A stretch of 45,497 bases of DNA, from positions 1 to 45,497 of the forward strand of contig CALKLQ010000038.1 in NCBI GenBank assembly GCA_937992055.1, in the 5' to 3' direction. The stretch comes from an uncultured Clostridia bacterium. GTDB taxonomy: Bacteria > Bacillota > Clostridia > Christensenellales > UBA1242. The notes under the pieces were generated by a model. The model saw nothing but the letters and a program-made list of their open reading frames with translations. It did not search any database and had not been told where the DNA came from. Of the stretch, positions 1 through 7,525 are shown piece by piece (the first letter of the stretch is position 1; the number at the start of each line of letters is the position of its first letter). A program made the translations under genes and the position numbers.

Positions 1-1851
1 TACTATGGAGTGCATGACAATGCACAAAGCGAAACAAATATGCTTCCAGCATGGGATATAGGAAGTGTATACTTCAAGGAAACAGCAGATGGTGCGGAGA
101 GTTTTGTAATTTCACTTATGGTAGAGAACCTATCAGCCTATCCAATCAAGGCGACAGTAAATAGCACTGCTGCAGAAGTTTTGACAAATGTGACTAAAAA
201 TGTTGTAAACAACAATGCCGAGATAGCAGTAGGTGGAAGAGGGGAGATACAAATTACATATGATGTAACAGATTCAAGCAAAGCAGCAAGTTTAACTATT
301 GGCAATGAACTCGCGTTTGAAAAAATAGATTCTTTATCAAACATTGAAAATTTACAATATAGTAGCTTGTTATCAACTCCAAAGACGATAGAAAGTTATC
401 AAGAAGTTACTCAAGATACCTATTTTTATGGCTATTCAGCTAAAATAGTAGATGCGCCAAGTGGTTCAAAAGTGAGTGTAAAGGCAGAGGCTACGCTAGA
501 AGACATATTGACCTTAGGAGTGACAGAGGTAATAATAGTAAGGCAAAGTGCGGGAACATTAGAAGAACTTTTGGCAAGTTTGGATACAAGCAAGGTTTTG
601 GAAATTGACATGTCAACTATGACGGCAAGTTTTGAAACAGAGGGTGCGCGAGAAGATATAAGCATAATATTAAATTCAACAAATAAATTTCCACAATCAT
701 ATATAGCAAACGTAGTTAAAATAGAGGTTGAGGAAAAACAGGAAGTTTTAAGATTTACCCCAATCAATAATGGCGAGGCGTATGAGGTAGGAATAAGAAA
801 TGTGTGGGAAGGCGGAGATATAGTTATTCCTAGTGAATACAACGGCAAGCCGGTTACCTCTATCTCTGGCTTTGATGCAAGCATTAAGTCAGATTCAACC
901 TCACCTAAAGGAATATTATTTGGTTATCGTCATGAATTAAATTCAGATGAATATGTTAATAGACCTGTTAGCGAAACATTTGAAGGACTCTTAACTCTTT
1001 TTGAAGCACTTGTAGGCGGAGCGGAGAATGTTCCAGCAGAGATGAGAGATAAAAACAACTTTTTCTGGGGTGGTTTTGCTGGCTCAACTATTAATTCTTT
1101 GACCATTCCAAGTTCCATAACCAGTATTTCTGAAACTGCTTTTTACGAATGCGAGGTTGGTTCTTTCCTAATTGAAGGTAGCAACTCTAATTATGAAGTA
1201 AAAAATGGCGCTCTTATTGAAAAAAACTCAAAAACTTTAGTTAAGGCATCTAAATCATTTACAAGCATAACTAATGATGTTCTTGTAATAGGTTCTTATG
1301 CTTTTGGTAGTTTGAAAATTTCTAATTTGGTTGTTCCAGAAAATGTTACTTCAATACAACCTTATGCGTTTTCTAATAGCACAATAGATAATTTGACCAT
1401 TAATGCTAATATAGATACATTATACGGCTATTCATTTGTTACAACAATCATCAATAACTCTTTAATTTTGCCAAATACTCTACTATATATTGATTCAAAA
1501 GCTATTTGCAATTGTAATATGTACGGTCAAATAACCATTCCATCTAGCGTAATTATAATTTCGGATAACGCTTTTTATACGGGAATTGGTACTGAAGCCT
1601 ATGGCTTTAGAGTAGATTCTTTAAAATTTGAAGATGCATCTACTATAGTTGATTGTCCATCAGCAATGACTGGCTTGAGTTATGGATTTTATACGCTGAC
1701 ATTTATGAATGAGGAACCTGCTACCAATTTAATCTTGGTAGAATTAGCAAGAGGCGCTGATAAAATTTATGTTCCAGCTTCCGCAGTTGATGCGTATAAA
1801 GCAGCAGAGGGATGGAGCGATATTGCCGGTTTGATTACTGCGATTTCTTAA
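1..1851 (+). CDS. BspA-like leucine-rich-repeat surface protein, 5' end cut by window
   Basis: The reading frame is open from base 1, so the true start lies upstream and about 616 C-terminal residues are visible. The first 250 or so residues are beta-rich, with exported-protein composition (many Ser, Thr, Asn, Val, no Cys). From about residue 360 come irregular leucine-rich repeats of the LRR_5/BspA type, with recurring LTIPSSITSI, LVVPENVTSI and QITIPSSVII segments. The C-terminus has the usual end of this family (KIYVPASAVDAYKAAEGW). Such proteins are generally surface or secreted adhesins in gut and oral bacteria. No C-terminal sortase signal or membrane segment is seen, so anchoring, if any, must be N-terminal and outside the window. 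The N-terminal part has a weak look of the exported protein at 22428-23006 (an ENLSAYPIKATVNST-like strand pattern). The family call is good; the ligand is unknown. Confidence 0.8.
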   Translation, partial: YYGVHDNAQSETNMLPAWDIGSVYFKETADGAESFVISLMVENLSAYPIKATVNSTAAEVLTNVTKNVVNNNAEIAVGGRGEIQITYDVTDSSKAASLTIGNELAFEKIDSLSNIENLQYSSLLSTPKTIESYQEVTQDTYFYGYSAKIVDAPSGSKVSVKAEATLEDILTLGVTEVIIVRQSAGTLEELLASLDTSKVLEIDMSTMTASFETEGAREDISIILNSTNKFPQSYIANVVKIEVEEKQEVLRFTPINNGEAYEVGIRNVWEGGDIVIPSEYNGKPVTSISGFDASIKSDSTSPKGILFGYRHELNSDEYVNRPVSETFEGLLTLFEALVGGAENVPAEMRDKNNFFWGGFAGSTINSLTIPSSITSISETAFYECEVGSFLIEGSNSNYEVKNGALIEKNSKTLVKASKSFTSITNDVLVIGSYAFGSLKISNLVVPENVTSIQPYAFSNSTIDNLTINANIDTLYGYSFVTTIINNSLILPNTLLYIDSKAICNCNMYGQITIPSSVIIISDNAFYTGIGTEAYGFRVDSLKFEDASTIVDCPSAMTGLSYGFYTLTFMNEEPATNLILVELARGADKIYVPASAVDAYKAAEGWSDIAGLITAIS

Positions 1852-1890
1852 AAATAAAATTTTGTTTGAAGTTTAAAGTAGGTAAAAATG

Positions 1891-1921
1891 GCTGTGAAGA
1901 AATTACTTCGCAGCTTTTTTA
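1891..1921 (+). terminator. Rho-independent terminator after the LRR gene
   Basis: A 9-bp stem (GCTGTGAAG pairing with CTTCGCAGC, one T-G wobble) with a 6-nt loop is followed by seven T. It lies 40 bases after the stop codon. Confidence 0.85.
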
Positions 1922-1930
1922 TGATTAATT

Positions 1931-1956
1931 AATAAATTCATTTAAATGAATTTATT
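1931..1956. repeat. Perfect 26-bp AT-rich palindrome
   Basis: The half-site AATAAATTCATTT is followed directly by its exact reverse complement, with no central spacer. It lies 10 bases after the T-tract of the preceding terminator and 106 bases upstream of the ileS promoter. It could be a back-up terminator stem for the reverse direction or a dyad operator; the sequence does not decide. Confidence 0.7.
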
Positions 1957-2061
1957 TGATTATTGTTATCAATCTACAAATTTAGAATTTTATCATTCTT
2001 TTAGTTAAGTTTGCTATTTGACGAAGCCTCCTTCTAAAGTGTAATTTGTTTTAATTTGTAA

Positions 2062-2091
2062 TTGCAAATCGAGGTTTTTAACTTATATAAT
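2062..2091 (+). promoter_or_regulatory. Sigma-A type promoter for ileS
   Basis: -35 TTGCAA (2062-2067), 18-base spacer, -10 TATAAT (2086-2091). Transcription would start near 2098, giving a leader of about 88 bases before the ileS ATG. Confidence 0.55.
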
Positions 2092-2185
2092 TGCTTTTTT
2101 TTTTATATTTTGCTAAACTACATAGACATATATTTGCATGTTTATTTGACTGCGAAAACATTGGTTAATATTTTATGGAGAATTT

Positions 2186-5100
2186 ATGAAAAAAGAAACC
2201 GCTAAACCTGACATGATTAAAAATGAGGAAAATGTTTTAAAATTTTGGAATGAAATTGATTGTTTTAAGAAAATTGTAGAAAAAAACAAAAATTCTAAAT
2301 TGCATTATCGTTTCTTGGATGGTCCTATCACAGCTAACAATGCAATGGGCGTTCATCATGCATGGAATAGGTCGCTTAAAGATATCTTATTAAAATACAA
2401 GGCTATGAAGGGTTATTCTGCCCACTATCAAAATGGTTTTGATGCTCAAGGACTTTGGGTAGAGGTGGAAACCGAGAAACAACTTGGATTAAAAGACAAG
2501 ACAGACATTGTTAAGTTTGGTCTTGCTAATTTTACCGAGGCGTGTATTGACAGAGTTAAAAAGTATTCTTCAATTATTACCGAACAATCAAAACGTTTGG
2601 GTCAAATGATGGATTGGGAAAATTCATATTTTACAAACTCAGATGAAAACATAACATCTATTTGGTACTTTTTAAAAGAGTGTTATGAAAGGGGTTGGCT
2701 TGTTGAAAAGCATAGACCAATGCCATGGTGCTCCCATTGTGGAACCTCTCTTTCCGAGCACGAACTTGCTGATAGCTACATGGACATGGAGCATGAGGCG
2801 GTTTTCTTTAAACTCCCTATTAAAAATTCTGACATGTCCATTGTTGTTTGGACAACCACTCCTTGGACTCTATCTTCTAATGTTGCAGTTGCGGTTAATC
2901 CTGAACTTGAGTATAGTATTTGTAAGGTTAAATCTACTAATAGAAAATTGATAGTTTGTTCATCTTGTGAAAAAATTTTAAAAGATGATTTAGTTGAGGT
3001 GGAGAAAAAAGTTAAGGGCAATATGTTGGTGGATTTGGAATATGAAACCTGTTTCCCTGAGCTAAAAAAGCAAAACTTTACCCATAAAATTGTTGTTTGG
3101 GACATGGTGGATAGCACAGAAGGCTCTGGGGCAGTTCACATTGCACCAGGTTGTGGTGTTGAAGATTTTGAACTGGGAAAGAACCTTGGACTCAATATTA
3201 TTTCACCCGTTGATGAAAATGGTGTGTTTTATGACGACTTTGATTTTTTAGCAGGGAAAAATGCTAATGATGTTGCCCCTTTAGTTTTTGAAAGGTTAAA
3301 GGCGGATGACAAATTATACTACACACATAAATATTCACATAGATACCCTATTTGTTGGAGATGTAAAAGACCTCTTATTTTCAGACTTACAAAAGAGTGG
3401 TATATTAAAACAGATGAAATCAGACCTAAGCTCATTGAGGCATGCGACAATGTGGTTTGGCAACCTCAGTTTTTGAAAAAGAGGATGCTTGACTGGCTTT
3501 CAAACATGGGGGACTGGAGCATTTCAAGAAAAAGATTTTATGGCTTACCTTTGCCATTTTATCCTTGTAAGAATTGTGGCGAGCTTACCGTTGTTGGGTC
3601 TTTACAACAACTTAAAAGTTTGTCTGATGCAAAGAAGGTGGATGCTCTTCCTCATCTGCATAGGCCATATATTGATGATATTAAAATCAGATGCCCTCAT
3701 TGTGGAGAAGAGGTGGAAAGAATCAGTGAGGTTGGCGATTGCTGGTTAGATGCCGGAATTACACCTTTTAGTACAAAGAAGTATTTTACCGACCGCAAAT
3801 TTTGGGAAGAAAATTTCCCCGCAGAATGCGTAATTGAAATGAAGGAGCAAATTAGGCTTTGGTTTTACTCGCTTTTGTTTATGTCTGTTGCACTTACTGG
3901 CAAAGCCCCTTATGAAAAGGTTATAGGTTTTGCAATGCTTGTGGCTGAAGATGGAAGCAAATTTTCTAAATCTGGAAAAAATAACATAAGCTTTTTTGAG
4001 GCCGCGGACAAGATTGGTGCCGATGTGATTAGATATATGTATGCCGCAAACAATATGCTAAACGACACCAGGTTTGGTTTTGGTGTTGGTGATGAAATTA
4101 GAAGAAAACTTCTTGGACTCTGGAATGCCTATGTGTTTTACACAACTTATGCAGTTTTAGATAAACCTGATATCAAAAAAGATTTGGATTTGAATAGCTT
4201 TGGACAAAGTGACAAATGGCTTCTTGCAAGGGTAAATAATTTTGTCAAAAATGCAGATGAGTTTTATTCTACCCAACAATTTAACCTTATTATTCGTGAC
4301 TTTGAAAGTTTGTCTGATGATCTCACAAATTGGTATATCAGAACGAATAGAAAAAGATTTTGGAAGTCTGATGATGTCGAAGATAAAAACAATGCTTATT
4401 ACACCCTCTATCACAGTTTGAAAAAGATTATTGTGACAATGGCTCCTATAACACCTTTTATGAGTGAACATATTTGGCAAAATCTGGTTAGAGGAAGCGA
4501 GGAAAATGTTGTTGAAAGCGTGCTTCTTTGTGATTTTCCAAAAGCTTTTGACATTGAAGAAAATGGCGTGGTGGAAAAAACAGAGATAATAAGACAGGTG
4601 ATTAACATTGCTCAAAGACTTAGAAATGAAACCCAAATAAAAATCAAACAACCTTTAAAAACCATGTTTGTATGCTCTGATTTGAAGGTGGAAAAGGCGT
4701 GTAGGGAGTTTGAAAACACAATTAAAGAGGAACTTAACATAAAAGAAGTTGTTTTCCCTCAAAATCAAGAGCAATTTAACCAAAGCTATTTGCAGGTTAA
4801 TTTTAAACAGGCGGGCATAAAACTTAAGAGTGAGGTGCAAAACCTTAAAAAAGCACTTGAAGAGTGTGATAACATGTCTGAGTTAGTTGAAATGTATAAA
4901 GCTGGCAAGGTCAGTGTGGGCAATTTTGTTGCGTTGCCTAGTGAGTTGTTTATATGCGCTCAAAAGGCAAAAGAGGACTTTGTTATTTCAAGTGAAAATA
5001 ACGTTACAATTGTTCTTGACACAACAATAGATACAAACTTAATGCTTGAGGGGCTTTATCGTGAACTTGTAAGACAAATTCAGGTGTTAAGAAAACAAGC

Positions 5101-5296
5101 TGGTTTTAAAATTGAGCAAAGAATATCACTTTATATTCAGGCTCACGACCAAATTACAAACCAGGTAATAGAAAAATACAAAGACCAAATTTGTTGTGAG
5201 GCTTTGGTAAATAATTTTGGTCCTATTGAAACTCCAACTTTTGAAACCAATGTGGAAGTTGGTGGTGAAAGAGTTGATATTAAATTAAAAGGATAA
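2186..5296 (+). CDS. ileS: Isoleucyl-tRNA synthetase with non-canonical GVHH signature
   Basis: Class Ia synthetase that charges tRNA-Ile in the cytoplasm. The length, 1036 residues, fits the long IleRS2-like type. The Rossmann-fold start is recognisable (LDGPITANNAMGVHHAWNR, residues 44-62), but the usual HIGH tetrad reads GVHH (55-58), with the first His and the Gly exchanged. The second signature is KFSKS at 592-596. A GDWSISRKRFYG block (about 442-453) is the conserved catalytic-core segment, and CxxC pairs (CSHC, CWRC, CKNC, CPHC) lie through the first half. The anticodon-binding helical domain follows, including WYIRTNRKRFW near 720. TGGAG ends 5 bases before the ATG. Two genes follow closely, at 4 and 2 bases, suggesting one operon. 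The altered tetrad is a natural variant known in some IleRS2 enzymes, where it goes with very high mupirocin resistance; that this enzyme is resistant is inference. Confidence 0.93.
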   Translation: MKKETAKPDMIKNEENVLKFWNEIDCFKKIVEKNKNSKLHYRFLDGPITANNAMGVHHAWNRSLKDILLKYKAMKGYSAHYQNGFDAQGLWVEVETEKQLGLKDKTDIVKFGLANFTEACIDRVKKYSSIITEQSKRLGQMMDWENSYFTNSDENITSIWYFLKECYERGWLVEKHRPMPWCSHCGTSLSEHELADSYMDMEHEAVFFKLPIKNSDMSIVVWTTTPWTLSSNVAVAVNPELEYSICKVKSTNRKLIVCSSCEKILKDDLVEVEKKVKGNMLVDLEYETCFPELKKQNFTHKIVVWDMVDSTEGSGAVHIAPGCGVEDFELGKNLGLNIISPVDENGVFYDDFDFLAGKNANDVAPLVFERLKADDKLYYTHKYSHRYPICWRCKRPLIFRLTKEWYIKTDEIRPKLIEACDNVVWQPQFLKKRMLDWLSNMGDWSISRKRFYGLPLPFYPCKNCGELTVVGSLQQLKSLSDAKKVDALPHLHRPYIDDIKIRCPHCGEEVERISEVGDCWLDAGITPFSTKKYFTDRKFWEENFPAECVIEMKEQIRLWFYSLLFMSVALTGKAPYEKVIGFAMLVAEDGSKFSKSGKNNISFFEAADKIGADVIRYMYAANNMLNDTRFGFGVGDEIRRKLLGLWNAYVFYTTYAVLDKPDIKKDLDLNSFGQSDKWLLARVNNFVKNADEFYSTQQFNLIIRDFESLSDDLTNWYIRTNRKRFWKSDDVEDKNNAYYTLYHSLKKIIVTMAPITPFMSEHIWQNLVRGSEENVVESVLLCDFPKAFDIEENGVVEKTEIIRQVINIAQRLRNETQIKIKQPLKTMFVCSDLKVEKACREFENTIKEELNIKEVVFPQNQEQFNQSYLQVNFKQAGIKLKSEVQNLKKALEECDNMSELVEMYKAGKVSVGNFVALPSELFICAQKAKEDFVISSENNVTIVLDTTIDTNLMLEGLYRELVRQIQVLRKQAGFKIEQRISLYIQAHDQITNQVIEKYKDQICCEALVNNFGPIETPTFETNVEVGGERVDIKLKG

Positions 5297-5300
5297 AAAC

Positions 5301-5858
5301 ATGCTTTTTATTAAGGAAGACGGCGCCGTTTGTTTGGAAGATGGTGAAAATGTGATTATTTTTCCTCTTAAAAAAGAGGAACTTGACCTTTTGCTTGAAC
5401 TTGGTGATAAAAGTTTTTCCAGCTATATTGGCGCTAGTTATGATGGACAAGATGTTTGGGATTTGGACTTTTTGAAAATTGCAAACGGAAAACTTGACCT
5501 TTTGGAAAAAGATGTAAGCTTTTGGGAATGGGACACTATTTGGTTAATAGTTTCTGCAAGACATAAAAAGATTGTTGGAGATTTACATTTTGCATCCTCT
5601 CCTATTGAAGGAAAATGTGAAATTAGTTTAAACCTTAACCCAAAGTACAATGGACAAGGAATAACCACTTCGGCTCTATCACTTATAGAGAAATGGGCTT
5701 TTCAAAATGGTGCTAATTGTTTGTTTTTAAATTGCAACACTGAAAATGAGGAACTTATAAGGTCCTTGGATAAAAATGGTTTTGAACTTATAAAAAACGA
5801 AAACAAGGTTTGTTGTTACCAAAAAAATAAGATAATCAAATTTGAAAGAGAAAAATAA
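5301..5858 (+). CDS. GNAT-family N-acetyltransferase
   Basis: 185 residues. The C-terminal half looks like a GNAT fold of the RimJ/RimL kind. An acidic strand and a beta-bulge region (residues 85-112) lead into the acetyl-CoA pyrophosphate loop NPKYNGQGITTSAL (113-126), then a helix (LSLIEKWAF) and the typical late strand and loop LNCNTENEELIRSLDKNGFE (143-162). The first 80 residues do not match a standard acetyltransferase start and may be family-specific. It begins 4 bases after the ileS stop with no strong ribosome binding site, so it is probably translationally coupled to ileS. The substrate is unknown; N-terminal or side-chain acetylation of a protein, or a small amine, are both possible. 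Confidence 0.7.
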   Translation: MLFIKEDGAVCLEDGENVIIFPLKKEELDLLLELGDKSFSSYIGASYDGQDVWDLDFLKIANGKLDLLEKDVSFWEWDTIWLIVSARHKKIVGDLHFASSPIEGKCEISLNLNPKYNGQGITTSALSLIEKWAFQNGANCLFLNCNTENEELIRSLDKNGFELIKNENKVCCYQKNKIIKFEREK

Positions 5859-5860
5859 TT

Positions 5861-6712
5861 ATGCGATATAACCAAGAATGGAAAGATTTTAGTGTGATTG
5901 CCACTTCGGATGGTGAGAAGCTGGAAAGGTGGGGAGAATATCATCTTTTAAGACCTGACCCTCAGGTAATTTGGGGTGGTCAAACCCCACTTAAGTTTTA
6001 TCCAAACATTGATGCCCACTATTTGCGTTCAAGTTCTGGTGGAGGATATTGGGATATTAAAAAACAGCTCCCTCAAGAGTGGGAAATAGGCTGGAGAAAC
6101 TTGAGGTTTTCAATTAAACTTATGGGTTTCAAACATACTGGGGTTTTCCCAGAACAGGCATATAATTGGTCAAAAATGATTGAACTAATAAAAAACGCCA
6201 ACAGGCCAATTAAGGTTTTGAATTTATTTGCTTACACTGGTGGTGCCACCTTGGCATGTGTGAGTGCTGGGGCAGAAGTCACCCATGTGGATGCCAGTAA
6301 GGGCATGACACAAAGGGCAAAAGAGAATTTGGCACTTTCCAAACTTCCACAAAAGGCAAGATGGATAGTAGACGATTGTGAAAAATTTATATTGAGAGAG
6401 ATAAATAGAGGAAATAAATATGATGCCATTATCATGGACCCTCCAAGTTATGGCAGGGGACCAAATGGCGAGGTTTGGAAAATAGAGGACAAACTTTTTG
6501 AATTTGTCAAGCTTTGTAAAAAGGTTCTTAGTGACAATCCATTGTTTGTTTTGATCAATTCATATACAACTGGACTTCAACCAACCGTACTTTTTAATAT
6601 TTCTAAAATAGTGTTCAAAGATTCTTTTAAAACCGTTGATGCCTATGAATTGGGGCTTTTGGGAGAGGATGGAATAGTTTTGCCTTGTGGAGCCAGTTGC
6701 TTTTCTAATTGA
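5861..6712 (+). CDS. RlmI-like class I SAM-dependent methyltransferase
   Basis: 283 residues. Rossmann methyltransferase of the type related to the 23S rRNA m5C methyltransferase RlmI. SAM-binding motif I is NLFAYTGGATL (121-131), the acidic residue after the second strand is D144 (THVDAS), motif III is VDDCEKF (170-176), and motif IV is DPPSYGRG (193-200). There is no N-terminal PUA domain, so it is the short form. It starts 2 bases after the acetyltransferase stop codon. The family usually ends in LPCGASGRW; here it reads LPCGASCFSN and stops, so the last residues differ. The +1 frame stays open beyond the stop to 6823, so a late frameshift is possible. Target RNA is inferred only from the family. 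Confidence 0.8.
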   Translation: MRYNQEWKDFSVIATSDGEKLERWGEYHLLRPDPQVIWGGQTPLKFYPNIDAHYLRSSSGGGYWDIKKQLPQEWEIGWRNLRFSIKLMGFKHTGVFPEQAYNWSKMIELIKNANRPIKVLNLFAYTGGATLACVSAGAEVTHVDASKGMTQRAKENLALSKLPQKARWIVDDCEKFILREINRGNKYDAIIMDPPSYGRGPNGEVWKIEDKLFEFVKLCKKVLSDNPLFVLINSYTTGLQPTVLFNISKIVFKDSFKTVDAYELGLLGEDGIVLPCGASCFSN

Positions 6713-6731
6713 TTTAAGCAGTTTGCCTGCC

Positions 6732-6824
6732 ATGCAACAAAATTTCCGCTTGTTTAAAAAAGAATTAAAGAGGATGCAACTTGGCAATGTTTCTGAAGGA
6801 AATAATTTAAATTACAAGTTATAA
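6732..6824 (+). CDS. Possible 30-residue peptide or displaced methyltransferase tail
   Basis: A short ATG frame (MQQNFRLFKKELKRMQLGNV...) fills most of the 123 bases between the methyltransferase and rluA. No ribosome binding site precedes it. The same frame runs back without a stop into the last codons of the methyltransferase, in +1 phase, so it may be a tail displaced by a frameshift rather than a gene. Low confidence either way. Confidence 0.15.
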   Translation: MQQNFRLFKKELKRMQLGNVSEGNNLNYKL

Positions 6825-6835
6825 AAGGTGATGAT

Positions 6836-7525
6836 ATGGACAAAAATTTAACCGTGCTATATGAGGACAATCAAATTGTTGTGGTGCTTAAGCCTCAAAA
6901 CATTTTAAGCCAAAGCGATATCACTAAGGATGAAGATTTGTTGTCGATGGTAAAAGCTTACATTAAGGAAAAATATAATAAGGCAGGAAATGCCTTTATT
7001 GGATTGGTTCATAGGCTTGACAGACCTACCGGCGGGATTATGGTTTTTGCAAGAAATTCTAAAAGTGCATCAAGATTATCTCTTCAAATCAAGGAACATT
7101 TATTTGAAAAAAGATATTTAGCAATTTGTGAAGGTAGCTTTAGAGAAAAAATTGGTACATTTAAGAACTATATAAAAAAAGATGAAAAGACAAATTTAGT
7201 AAAGTTGGTGCCTATTTCTGAACAAGGTGCAAAATATGCGGAACTTGAGTATAAGGTTTTGGATGAAAGGGATGGGCTTTCTTTAGTTGAGGTCAAAATT
7301 ATCACTGGTAGGTCGCATCAAATTAGAGTTCAGCTTGCAAATTTAAAGCATCCGCTTGTTGGAGATAAAAAGTATGGTAGTAAGTTCTCTGCCTGTAACC
7401 TAGCACTTTGGGCTTATGCACTTGATTTTGAACATCCAACAAAAAAATCGCATATGAAATTTAGGGCACTTCCACCTGATTTGGAAATGCCATGGAATTG
7501 TTTTGATTTAAAGAGGTATGTATGA
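6836..7525 (+). CDS. RluA-family RNA pseudouridine synthase
   Basis: 229 residues, a little short for the RluA/RluD group because it has no N-terminal S4 domain. It isomerises specific uridines of RNA to pseudouridine. The catalytic motif is VHRLDRPTGG with the nucleophile Asp62. Other family segments are the opening strand VLYEDNQIVVVLKP (7-20), the late motif TGRSHQIRVQL (about 157-167) and the following HPLVGDKKYG. AAAGGTG lies about 7 bases before the ATG. The stop codon overlaps the pepF start (ATGA), so the two are co-transcribed and probably translationally coupled. Whether it acts on 23S rRNA or tRNA cannot be read from the sequence. Confidence 0.88.
   Translation: MDKNLTVLYEDNQIVVVLKPQNILSQSDITKDEDLLSMVKAYIKEKYNKAGNAFIGLVHRLDRPTGGIMVFARNSKSASRLSLQIKEHLFEKRYLAICEGSFREKIGTFKNYIKKDEKTNLVKLVPISEQGAKYAELEYKVLDERDGLSLVEVKIITGRSHQIRVQLANLKHPLVGDKKYGSKFSACNLALWAYALDFEHPTKKSHMKFRALPPDLEMPWNCFDLKRYV

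Larger units (their letters stand above)
1852..2185. other. Intergenic region between the LRR gene and ileS
   Basis: 334 bases without a gene. It holds the terminator at 1891-1921, a perfect 26-bp palindrome at 1931-1956, the ileS promoter at 2062-2091 and an 88-base ileS leader. I looked for a T-box (AGGGTGGNACCGCG-type sequence) in the leader and found none, so ileS is not visibly under tRNA-sensing control. Confidence 0.6.

Noticed and set aside
2098..2185. T-box riboswitch in the ileS leader
   Set aside because: The leader is only about 88 bases and the conserved T-box sequence is absent.
4157..4651. Open frame of 164 codons on the minus strand inside ileS
   Set aside because: It lies fully within a well-supported synthetase gene, has no ribosome binding site and no recognisable protein; it is a shadow of the AT-rich coding strand.
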